A DNA stretch of 7,239 bases from Aquisalimonas sp. (GTDB lineage: Bacteria; Pseudomonadota; Gammaproteobacteria; Nitrococcales; Aquisalimonadaceae). The notes beneath the pieces were generated by a model, which saw nothing but the letters and a program-made list of their open reading frames with translations, searched no databases and was not told the DNA's origin. Both the position numbers and the translations under genes were made by a program. Each line of letters opens with the position of its first letter. Position 1 is the first letter of the stretch. Shown here piece after piece: positions 1-6,297 of the stretch. Where the stretch lies: NCBI GenBank assembly GCA_007127625.1, contig SKYZ01000326.1:1-7239 (forward strand), in the 5' to 3' direction.

Positions 1-1302
1 CTGCGCATCCTGCGCGCCTGCCGCGAACTCGGCATCCGCACCGTCGCGGCGCACTCCACCGCCGATCGGGACCTCAAGCACGTGCGCCTGGCCGACGAAA
101 CGGTGTGCATCGGCCCGGCCTCGTCCACCGAAAGCTACCTGAACATCCCGGCGCTGGTCAGTGCCGCCGAAGTGACGGCTTCCGACGCCATCCACCCCGG
201 TTACGGCTTCCTGTCGGAGAACGCGGACTTCGCCGAACGGGTGGAACACTCGGGTTTCACCTTCATCGGGCCGCTGGCGGAGACCATCCGCATCATGGGT
301 GACAAGGTGGCAGCCATCGAAGCCATGAAGGCCGCCGGCATCCCCTGCGTCCCCGGCTCTGACGGCCCCCTGGATGACGACGACGACCGCAATCTGCAGC
401 TGGCCCGCAACATCGGTTACCCGGTGATCATCAAGGCGGCCGGTGGCGGCGGCGGCCGCGGCATGCGGGTCGTGCACAAGGAGGCCGATCTGCTCGGCGC
501 CATCTCGGTGACGCGCAACGAGGCGCGCTCGTCCTTCGGCAACGCCACCGTGTACATGGAGAAGTACCTGGAGAATCCGCGCCATATCGAGATCCAGGTC
601 ATCGCCGACCACCACGGCAACGCCATTCACCTGGGCGAGCGGGACTGCTCCATGCAGCGCCGGCACCAGAAGGTCATCGAGGAGAGCCCGGCACCGGGGC
701 TCACCGAGGAGCAGCGCCGCGAGATCGGTGAACGCTGCGCCCTGGCCTGCCGGGAGATCGGCTACCGCGGCGCCGGCACCTTCGAGTTCCTCTACGAGGA
801 CGGCAACTTCTACTTCATCGAGATGAACACCCGCATCCAGGTGGAGCACCCGGTCACCGAGATGGTCACCGGGGTGGACCTGGTCCGCGAGCAACTGCGG
901 GTGGCCTCCGGTGCGCCGCTGTCCTACCGGCAGGAAGATATTGTCTTGCGCGGTCACGCCATCGAATGCCGCATGAACGCCGAGGATCCACGCACCTTCG
1001 TGCCTTCTCCCGGCAAGATCTCCCAGTACCATGCGCCGGGCGGCCCGGGGGTTCGGGTGGATTCGCACATCTACAGCGGCTACAGCGTGCCGCCCTATTA
1101 CGATTCCATGATCGGCAAGCTGATCACCCACGGGGACAGCCGCGACTCGGCGATGGCGCGCATGCGCACGGCACTGGCGGAGATCGTCATCGGCGGCATC
1201 AAGAGCAACATCGCCCTGCACCAGGAGCTGCTGCTGGATCCGAACTTCCAGGCCGGCGGCACCAATATCCACTATCTCGAGAAACGGCTGGGTGACCTCT
1301 GA
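1..1302 (+). CDS. accC: Biotin carboxylase subunit of acetyl-CoA carboxylase, 5'-truncated by window edge
   Basis: This cytoplasmic enzyme uses ATP and bicarbonate to carboxylate the biotin on AccB, the first half-reaction of malonyl-CoA synthesis for fatty acids. The frame is open from base 1. The first residue aligns with residue 15 of E. coli AccC, so about 14 codons lie outside, and 433 residues are present against 435 expected. The ATP-grasp core is intact: the glycine-rich loop GGGGGRGM lies at nt 442-465. From remembered E. coli numbering, the key residues are K116 (nt 304-306), K159 (433-435), K238 (670-672), E276 (784-786), E288 (820-822, in [14 protein letters not shown]) and R338 (970-972), and each is found exactly there. 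A short Asp run (DDDDD, around nt 373-387) replaces a less acidic stretch in E. coli. accB would be expected just upstream, outside the window. prmA, a frequent downstream neighbour in gammaproteobacteria, is absent. The identification is very secure. Confidence 0.97.
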   Translation: MRILRACRELGIRTVAAHSTADRDLKHVRLADETVCIGPASSTESYLNIPALVSAAEVTASDAIHPGYGFLSENADFAERVEHSGFTFIGPLAETIRIMGDKVAAIEAMKAAGIPCVPGSDGPLDDDDDRNLQLARNIGYPVIIKAAGGGGGRGMRVVHKEADLLGAISVTRNEARSSFGNATVYMEKYLENPRHIEIQVIADHHGNAIHLGERDCSMQRRHQKVIEESPAPGLTEEQRREIGERCALACREIGYRGAGTFEFLYEDGNFYFIEMNTRIQVEHPVTEMVTGVDLVREQLRVASGAPLSYRQEDIVLRGHAIECRMNAEDPRTFVPSPGKISQYHAPGGPGVRVDSHIYSGYSVPPYYDSMIGKLITHGDSRDSAMARMRTALAEIVIGGIKSNIALHQELLLDPNFQAGGTNIHYLEKRLGDL

Positions 1303-1308
1303 CGCCCC

Positions 1309-1386
1309 CCGCCGACACTTGTCAGCACCGCGGTCGGCGGCTTCTAATCGGCCACAGCCGGGCATGCCCGGCACAGGCCGACCGCG
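1309..1386 (+). promoter_or_regulatory. Structured spacer with competing inverted repeats between accC and the YfaZ-like gene
   Basis: Three pairings are visible in the 112-base spacer. Bases 1309-1316 (CCGCCGAC) are an exact reverse complement of 1333-1340. Bases 1329-1338 (CGCGGTCGGC) are an exact reverse complement of 1377-1386. Bases 1357-1372 (GCCGGGCATGCCCGGC) are a perfect 16-base palindrome, flanked by matching arms TCGGCC (1348-1353) and GGCCGA (1376-1381) across symmetric 3-base bulges. The first two stems share 1333-1338, so they cannot form together. No run of T follows any stem, so this is not a standard intrinsic terminator. It could be a 5' leader structure of the next gene, a protection element at the accC 3' end, or a chance product of high GC. 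The pairing is seen; any function is inferred. Confidence 0.35.
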
Positions 1387-1403
1387 CACCAAGCAGATCA
1401 GGC

Positions 1404-1408
1404 AGGAG
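1404..1408 (+). promoter_or_regulatory. Ribosome binding site setting the YfaZ-like start
   Basis: AGGAG lies 6 bases before the ATG at 1415. It supports that start over an in-frame GTG at 1292 that would overlap accC and place about 41 non-membrane residues before the signal peptide. Confidence 0.75.
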
Positions 1409-1414
1409 ACCACC

Positions 1415-1984
1415 ATGCTGCGTCGCGTCCTTCTGACGCTCGTTCTCCTGGGCACCGCAGGCAACCTGCAGGCTCAGGAGCTGGAAATCGCTCTCAGTGA
1501 CGAGATGGCGGAGGCGATCCTCGCCGATCGCACCTCCCAGGGACGCAATCAGAGCAGCCGCTACGGCGGTGGGGTGCTCTACAACGAGGACAAGGACCTG
1601 CTCGGCCACCTGTTCCTGACGGTGAACAACGAGGTGGAAGGGCGCTGGCAGCCGGTGACGTTCGGCGTTGGCGTCAAGCTCTACGGGGTCGACCTGGATC
1701 GCTCCGGTGAGACGCTGGCGGCGCTGGCCGTGGGTGGCAATGTGGGCATTGGCATCCCGGCGAACATCCCGCTGGCGGTGGTCTTCCAGGGATACATCTC
1801 CCCCAACATCACCACCGGCGGCGATGCCGACCGGGTGACCGAGGGGCAGGTACGGCTGGAGGCGGAGATCGTCAGCGGTGCCCGCGCCTTCGTCGGCTAC
1901 CGCCAGATCAAGTTCCACATGGACACCTTCCGCGACGAACGGGTGGACGACGGGCTGCACGCGGGCTTACGGCTACAGTTCTGA
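1415..1984 (+). CDS. YfaZ-family outer membrane beta-barrel protein
   Basis: This is a 189-residue exported protein. Residues 1-20 form a signal peptide: MLRR, then a Leu-rich core, then a probable cleavage site after LQA. The mature part alternates polar and hydrophobic residues in strand-like fashion and ends in Phe, the usual C-terminal signature of proteins assembled by the Bam machinery. Segments GVGVKLYG (84-91), ALAVGGNVGIGIP (103-115), GYRQI (161-165) and the ending DDGLHAGLRLQF resemble YfaZ-family proteins as I remember them. The role of YfaZ is not established, and I assign none. The length of about 190 residues fits the family. The start is chosen for its good RBS and because it places the signal peptide at the N-terminus. 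It follows accC after 112 bases and ends only 19 bases from the convergent permease gene. Family assignment rests on recalled motifs and is fairly confident; an unrelated small porin-like protein is the main alternative. Confidence 0.8.
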   Translation: MLRRVLLTLVLLGTAGNLQAQELEIALSDEMAEAILADRTSQGRNQSSRYGGGVLYNEDKDLLGHLFLTVNNEVEGRWQPVTFGVGVKLYGVDLDRSGETLAALAVGGNVGIGIPANIPLAVVFQGYISPNITTGGDADRVTEGQVRLEAEIVSGARAFVGYRQIKFHMDTFRDERVDDGLHAGLRLQF

Positions 1985-2003
1985 ACCGTTTTCTGACGGG
2001 GCC

Positions 2004-2795
2004 CTACCCCAGTAGCAGCCGCAGGGCCACCAGCACCAGCAGGGCCGCGAACAGCCGGCGCAGCAGTTCACCGGGCAGCCGGTGAGCCAATCGCGCGCCC
2101 AGGGGTGCAAAGAACACACTGGCGAGCGCCATGCCACCCACCGCCGGCCAGTAGACATAGCCCGTGGCCAGCGCAGGCAGCTCCGGGCGCCCCCATCCGG
2201 TGATCATGAACCCCGCCGCCCCCGCAAGGGCGATGGGCAGGCCGCACGCCGCCGATGTCCCCACCGCCTGGCGCATGGTGACGCCGGCCCAGGTGAGAAA
2301 GGGAACCGTCAGGGTACCGCCACCGATTCCCACCAGCGCCGAGAGCGCGCCGATGACCCCGCCCACGCCGGTCAGCGCCGGAGTTCCGGGCATACGCCCC
2401 GAGGCAGGGGGATTCAGGGAGAACGCCATCTTCACCGCCACCGCCAGGATGAAAATCGCGAAGACATTCTGAAGCGCGCCGGAGGACAGGCTGTCCGCCA
2501 CCCAGGCCCCAAGGAAGGCTCCCGCGGCAATCCCGCCGACCAGCCGCAGGAACACCGGCCACAGCACGCCGCCCAGCTGATGATGGGCACGCACCGACGA
2601 CAGCGACGTCACCACGATCACCGCCAGCGAACTACCCACCGCCACGTGCATCATCACCGCCTCGGGCAGCCCCTGCGCGGCAAACACCAGCAGCAGCACC
2701 GGCACCATCACCACGCCGCCACCGAGTCCGAACAGGCCGCCGATGAGCCCCGCCACGGCTCCGGCCAGCAGATAGATCAGCAATGCCTCCAGCAT
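2004..2795 (-). CDS. TauE/SafE-family (sulfite exporter TauE-like) membrane permease
   Basis: This is a 263-residue, very hydrophobic inner membrane protein, probably with eight transmembrane segments, typical of the TauE/SafE family (Pfam PF01925). The family's internal duplication is clear: residues 16-34 hold GLIGGLFGLGGG followed by VPVL, and residues 146-166 hold the matching GALSALVGIGGG followed by VPFL. Both are Gly-rich half-site motifs at the start of each four-helix repeat. Members export or import small anions, mainly sulfur compounds such as sulfite or sulfoacetate, but substrate cannot be read from this sequence, and no sulfur metabolism gene lies nearby to help. The ATG at 2795 has GGAG (complement of 2801-2804) five bases upstream. 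The gene converges with the YfaZ-like gene, with 19 bases between stops and no terminator hairpin seen. It diverges from the NDUFA9-like gene across 147 bases. Family assignment is firm; function beyond anion transport is open. Confidence 0.92.
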   Translation of the reverse strand: MLEALLIYLLAGAVAGLIGGLFGLGGGVVMVPVLLLVFAAQGLPEAVMMHVAVGSSLAVIVVTSLSSVRAHHQLGGVLWPVFLRLVGGIAAGAFLGAWVADSLSSGALQNVFAIFILAVAVKMAFSLNPPASGRMPGTPALTGVGGVIGALSALVGIGGGTLTVPFLTWAGVTMRQAVGTSAACGLPIALAGAAGFMITGWGRPELPALATGYVYWPAVGGMALASVFFAPLGARLAHRLPGELLRRLFAALLVLVALRLLLG

Positions 2796-2942
2796 GGGCG
2801 CTCCATCGATTCGGCAAAGCGCACAGGGTACTGGCTTAGGGTGATCCTTGCATGGGTGACCACATCGAATCCGGCGTAAGACGACCGCTCTTGGTAGACT
2901 TGCTGCACACGATCAATCCTTCCGGAAGAGGAGCCGCAGTTC
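2796..2942. promoter_or_regulatory. Divergent intergenic region between the permease and NDUFA9-like genes
   Basis: The starts of two oppositely oriented genes face each other across 147 bases, so promoters for both probably lie here. I find no convincing -35/-10 pair on either strand; the best rightward candidate is TTGGTA at 2891-2896 with only a poor AT-rich match (GATCAA, 2911-2916) downstream. A 10-base palindrome CTTCCGGAAG (2919-2928) abuts the rightward RBS. GGGTGA occurs twice (2839-2844, 2854-2859). None of these can be called an operator from sequence alone. Confidence 0.4.
2927..2933 (+). promoter_or_regulatory. Ribosome binding site of the NDUFA9-like gene
   Basis: AGAGGAG lies 9 bases before the ATG at 2943. 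A second ATG (2946) and a third (2952) follow in frame. Spacing favours the first, or possibly the second at 12 bases. Confidence 0.7.
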
Positions 2943-3902
2943 ATGATGCGCATGCAACGGGTCTGCATCCTGGGCGGCAGCGGTTTTGTCGGCCGCCATA
3001 TCGCCAATCGCCTGCACGATCGGGGCATTCACGCCCGCATTCCCACCAGTTACCGCGAGCGCACCAAACAGATCCTGGTGGTGCCCGGGCTGGAGCTCAT
3101 CCAGGCGGACATTCACGACCCGGAACGCCTGCGCGAACTCTTCGACGAATGCGATGCCGTCATCAACCTGGTGGGCATACTCAATGAGAAGGGCTTCGAC
3201 GGCAGCGGCTTCCGCCATGCCCATGTGGAACTCACCGACAAGGTGCTTGCGGCCTGCCGTGACACCGGCATCCGTCGCCTGCTGCACATGAGCGCCCTGG
3301 GCGCCGACGCCGAGAACGGCCCGAGCTACTACCAGCAAACCAAGGGCGAGGCGGAACAGCACGTACTTGCCGCCAAGGACCTGGACGTCACCGTGTTCCG
3401 GCCATCGGTGATCTTCGGCCCAGAGGACAACTTCTTCAACCAGTTCGCCAGCCTGCTCAAGCTCTCTCCAGGGGTGTTCCCGCTGCCCACGCCGCACGCA
3501 CGCTTCAGCCCTGTCTACGTAGGCGATGTGGCCGAGGCCTTCGTCTCCTCTCTGCAGGACCGCGAGACCTTCGGCAAGAGCTACGACCTTTGCGGGCCGG
3601 AGACCTTCAACCTGGAGGATCTGGTGCGCTACACCGCGCGCACCGCCGGTATCCGCCGCGCCATCTGGCCCTGCGGTGACCGGCTCAGCCGCCTGCAGGC
3701 CAAGGTGCTGCAGCGTGTGCCGGGCAAGCCCTACTCCATGGACAACTACCTGTCCGCCACCGTGGATAATGTCTGCGCGGTGAACAACCTGCCCCAGCTC
3801 GGCATCCACCCCACCGCCATGGACGCCATCGTGCCCGGTTATCTGGGCAGCAAGACCGAGCGGGCGCGCTACAACCAGTTCCGGCAGATGGCCCGGCGCT
3901 GA
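2943..3902 (+). CDS. NDUFA9-like NAD(P)-binding protein (atypical short-chain dehydrogenase fold)
   Basis: This is a 319-residue soluble Rossmann-fold protein of the atypical SDR group, close to the bacterial family named for the mitochondrial complex I accessory subunit NDUFA9. The nucleotide-binding motif GGSGFVG is at residues 11-17, right after the first strand (VCIL). INLVGIL (74-80) is the usual strand with a bound-cofactor loop. An SDR-like active site is retained: Ser117 (MSALGA), Tyr130 and Lys134 (YQQTK). RPSVIFGPEDNFFNQF (about 153-168) is a family hallmark. In mitochondria NDUFA9 binds NADPH at the complex I arm joint; the role of free bacterial homologues is not settled, and ubiquinone-related or respiratory functions are only guesses. 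The gene has a strong RBS and heads a two-gene unit with cca, which lies in the same frame just past the stop. Family assignment is strong; no enzymatic reaction is assigned. Confidence 0.88.
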   Translation: MMRMQRVCILGGSGFVGRHIANRLHDRGIHARIPTSYRERTKQILVVPGLELIQADIHDPERLRELFDECDAVINLVGILNEKGFDGSGFRHAHVELTDKVLAACRDTGIRRLLHMSALGADAENGPSYYQQTKGEAEQHVLAAKDLDVTVFRPSVIFGPEDNFFNQFASLLKLSPGVFPLPTPHARFSPVYVGDVAEAFVSSLQDRETFGKSYDLCGPETFNLEDLVRYTARTAGIRRAIWPCGDRLSRLQAKVLQRVPGKPYSMDNYLSATVDNVCAVNNLPQLGIHPTAMDAIVPGYLGSKTERARYNQFRQMARR

Positions 3903-3905
3903 ACC

Positions 3906-5132
3906 GTGGCCGCCCGCAGCGACAGCTACACCGACGGTCTGGATGTCTACCTGGTGGGCGGTGCGGTGCGCGACGAACTGCTGAGCCGCGAGGTCACCGA
4001 GCGCGACTGGGTGGTCACCGGCGCCACCCCCGAGGACATGACGGCCCGGGGTTTCCGCCCTGTGGGCAAGGACTTCCCGGTCTTCCTCCACCCGGAGACC
4101 AACGAGGAGTATGCCCTTGCCCGCACGGAGCGAAAAACCGGCCGGGGCTACCACGGGTTCGGTTTCCACGCCGCCCCGGACGTCACCCTGGAGGATGACC
4201 TGGCCCGGCGGGATCTCACCGTCAACGCCATGGCCCGTGACCCCGACGGCACCCTGGTAGACCCCTTCAACGGCCACGAGGACCTGCAGGCCCGGCGGCT
4301 GCGCCACGTCTCCGCGGCCTTCCAGGAGGACCCGGTACGGATCCTGCGCCTGGCGCGCTTCACCGCCCGCTACGCGTCGCTCGGTTTCGCGCCCGCCGAC
4401 GACACCATGGACCTGTGCCGGCGCATGGTGGGCGACGGCGAAGTGGACCACCTAGTGCCGGAGCGCGTCTGGCAGGAACTGGCAAAGGCACTCGGCGAAC
4501 CCCGGCCTTCGGCATTCTTCTCCGTGCTCCGGGAATGCGGTGCCCTGGCGCGCATCATTCCCGAAGTGGACCGGCTGTTCGGCAACCCGCGCACCACTCT
4601 CAGCGGCGAGCAGGCCGACGCCGGGGTCTACGCCATGGGAGCACTGGACACCGGCGCGGCGCACGGCGCCGAACCGCAAGTCCTGCTGGCCCTGACCCTG
4701 CAGGACCTGGACATCGTCTGCGGCACCGGCGGCATCACCGGCCTCGCCGACAGATTGCGCATCCCCAACGCCTACCGTGACCTGGCCCAGGCAGCCGCCG
4801 ACCATTTGCCCGGCGTCCACCAGGCCTGCACTCTGACGGCCGGCGAGATCCTGGGCTTACTGGAGCACGCGGATGCCTTCCGCCGATCGGACCGCTTCCA
4901 CCAGTTGCTGCAGACGGCGGAACTCGACGCCCGCGCCAGCGACGTCGCGGTTCCGGAGACGGGCCACCCGCCGTGCCTGCTGCTGGAACGCTGCCTCCAT
5001 GCGACCCGCCCCGTCACCGGCGGCGAATTTGCCCGCCAGGGCCTCAAGGGCTCCGCCATCGCCGACGCCGTCCGCGAGGCCCGGCAGCAAACCATCGAAG
5101 AGCTACTGGACGAACTGTCGGGTGCATCTTGA
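3906..5132 (+). CDS. cca: CCA tRNA nucleotidyltransferase with degenerate HD domain
   Basis: This enzyme adds or repairs the 3'-terminal CCA of tRNAs without a nucleic acid template. The 408 residues match the class II, E. coli-type enzyme (412). The N-terminal catalytic half is well kept: GGAVRD (18-23), ERDWVV (32-37, where E. coli has DRD), [10 protein letters not shown] (73-82), [10 protein letters not shown] (101-110), and the base-selecting [12 protein letters not shown] (141-152). The C-terminal HD domain, which in E. coli carries phosphatase, 2'-nucleotidase and cyclic phosphodiesterase activity, looks dead. The HD pair is Gln266-Asp267, the earlier ligand His is Tyr242, the HHGHG stretch is missing with about 15 residues, and the later His is replaced. 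CCA addition should persist; the hydrolase activities should not. The start is uncertain: GTG at 3906 has no clear RBS and gives about 11 extra residues. It begins three bases after the upstream stop, so translational coupling is likely. Confidence 0.95.
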   Translation: MAARSDSYTDGLDVYLVGGAVRDELLSREVTERDWVVTGATPEDMTARGFRPVGKDFPVFLHPETNEEYALARTERKTGRGYHGFGFHAAPDVTLEDDLARRDLTVNAMARDPDGTLVDPFNGHEDLQARRLRHVSAAFQEDPVRILRLARFTARYASLGFAPADDTMDLCRRMVGDGEVDHLVPERVWQELAKALGEPRPSAFFSVLRECGALARIIPEVDRLFGNPRTTLSGEQADAGVYAMGALDTGAAHGAEPQVLLALTLQDLDIVCGTGGITGLADRLRIPNAYRDLAQAAADHLPGVHQACTLTAGEILGLLEHADAFRRSDRFHQLLQTAELDARASDVAVPETGHPPCLLLERCLHATRPVTGGEFARQGLKGSAIADAVREARQQTIEELLDELSGAS

Positions 5133-5142
5133 TGCACCCGAC
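5117..5142. terminator. Perfect 12-bp inverted repeat over the cca stop codon, possible bidirectional terminator
   Basis: GTCGGGTGCATC (5117-5128) and GATGCACCCGAC (5131-5142) are exact reverse complements separated by TT. The pair covers the last codons and the TGA (5130-5132) of cca. In RNA the two innermost pairs would open to give a usable loop. The position between convergent genes (cca and the cyclase gene, stops 66 bases apart) suits a bidirectional terminator. However, no T-run follows on either strand, so a classic Rho-independent terminator is not supported. RNA 3'-end protection or a protein-binding palindrome are alternatives. Confidence 0.45.
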
Positions 5143-5198
5143 GCATCATCGACCACGCAAGACAGGGGGTTCGGTGGGGAGGACTCCGCCAGAGCCGA

Positions 5199-6260
5199 TC
5201 AACGTTCGCTGGACAAATCCGGGGGATCGCCCTCGAGGCGGTAGAGGGTGATGGCCTCGTTGAGGCCGCGGATGTTGGCGGTGCGGGGCTCGATACAGCT
5301 GAACTCGGCGCTGCCGTTGATGGCCTGGCGGACGGCCTCGGAGACGACGATGTCCCCGGGGCTGGCCCAGCCGCACAGGCGGGCGGCGAGGTTCACGGTG
5401 TTGCCGATGACAGTGTAGTCCAGGTGCTCACCAGTGCCGATGTTGCCCGCCACCACCGGTCCCTCGTGAATGCCGATGCCCAGCGGAATGGCCAGTTCCT
5501 CGGCCTGCATGGCCTGGTTCGCCTGAATCATCTCCAGGGCACAGGCACAGGCGTCTTCCGCCATGGCGTTGCCGTCGAACACCGCCATGATGCCGTCGCC
5601 GCCGAACTTGTCCACGTAGCCACCGTGCGCGTAGACCGCCTCCACCTGGCTGCCCAGATGACGGCTCACGGAGGCGAACAGCTGCGACGGCTGAATGCTC
5701 TGGGCCAGGGCCGTGAACCCGCGAATGTCGGAGAACAGGATGCACACGTGCTGTTGTTCCGGCGGCGGCAGCCCGGCGCCGGGCGAGGCCTCCTGGACAA
5801 TCTGCCGCAGCCGCGGCGAGACGTAGCGGGCCAGGTTGGCGCGGACGCGCTCGAGCTCCTGGGCATAGTCCGCCTTTTCCAGCAGGTTCACCAGCCGGGC
5901 ACGCACCACCACCGGCTCCAGCGGCAGGCGCAGCAGATCGTCGCAGCCCGCGGCGAAGGCCGTCTGCCAGGTGGCCCGGTCATTGGCGCTGGCGGTCAGC
6001 AGGATCGGCGAGAGGTAGTACCCCGGTTCGTCACGCAACTGTCGGCACAGGGCGATGCCCGCTTCGCCGTGGCTTTCCACGTTCAGCAGGAAGGCGTCGT
6101 AGTTCTCGCGGCGCGCAAGACCCAGTGCGGTGTCCGGATCCGTGGTGTAGTCCACGAGAAAGCCCGCCGGCTCGAGAATCTCCCTCGCCGTCGGACCGCT
6201 CTCCGTGGGTGCGCCGGCGAGTACGAGAACCCGGCGCTGGGACGCCGCTGCCATCATCAT
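5199..6260 (-). CDS. Pseudo-receiver fused to a class III adenylate cyclase
   Basis: This 353-residue cytoplasmic protein probably makes cAMP from ATP. Residues 8-125 have the receiver fold pattern, but the acidic pair is Ala15-Gly16, the phospho-acceptor is Asn60 and the conserved Lys is Leu112; only Thr89 remains. A helical linker (about 120-157) carries RYVSPRLRQIV, common just before cyclase domains. The cyclase domain (about 171-343) is complete: metal ligands Asp178 (FSDIRGFT) and Asp222 (KFGGDG), substrate-selecting Lys218 and Thr283 (DYTVIG), and transition-state Asn290 and Arg294 (VNLAAR). The Lys/Thr pair is that of class IIIb adenylate cyclases. One chain has all residues, so a homodimer with two active sites is expected. 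The start is one of three consecutive ATGs; AGGGA ends 4 bases before the first and 7 before the second. It lies 37 bases downstream of the methyltransferase gene. A guanylate cyclase is unlikely given Lys218. Confidence 0.93.
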   Translation of the reverse strand: MMMAAASQRRVLVLAGAPTESGPTAREILEPAGFLVDYTTDPDTALGLARRENYDAFLLNVESHGEAGIALCRQLRDEPGYYLSPILLTASANDRATWQTAFAAGCDDLLRLPLEPVVVRARLVNLLEKADYAQELERVRANLARYVSPRLRQIVQEASPGAGLPPPEQQHVCILFSDIRGFTALAQSIQPSQLFASVSRHLGSQVEAVYAHGGYVDKFGGDGIMAVFDGNAMAEDACACALEMIQANQAMQAEELAIPLGIGIHEGPVVAGNIGTGEHLDYTVIGNTVNLAARLCGWASPGDIVVSEAVRQAINGSAEFSCIEPRTANIRGLNEAITLYRLEGDPPDLSSER

Positions 6261-6297
6261 CCGATCCCTGTTACCTCATACCATACTGTGACGGAGT

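Noticed and set aside
373..390. Asp run (DDDDD) in AccC as a sign of halophilic adaptation
   Set aside because: The region is variable and acidic in ordinary AccC proteins; one short run is not evidence of lifestyle.
1292..1414. Extended start (GTG at 1292) for the YfaZ-like gene, overlapping the accC end
   Set aside because: The extension would bury the signal peptide 41 residues in, and ATG 1415 has a well-spaced AGGAG.
1322..1960. A 212-codon minus-strand frame opposite the YfaZ-like gene
   Set aside because: It has no domain or RBS that I can see, and the opposite strand encodes a convincing signal peptide and barrel protein.
2082..2879. A 265-codon plus-strand frame rich in Arg, His and Gln
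   Set aside because: It mirrors the TauE/SafE-type permease gene; the low-complexity basic composition comes from reading hydrophobic codons in reverse.
2919..2928. CTTCCGGAAG palindrome next to the NDUFA9-like RBS as a possible operator
   Set aside because: Ten bases is short, it is not repeated nearby, and part of it simply overlaps the purine-rich RBS region.
2913..4451. A 512-codon open frame on the minus strand across the NDUFA9-like gene and the start of cca
   Set aside because: It is antisense to two confidently identified genes, its protein is His/Gly/Val-rich with no recognisable domain, and long antisense frames are common in GC-rich genomes.
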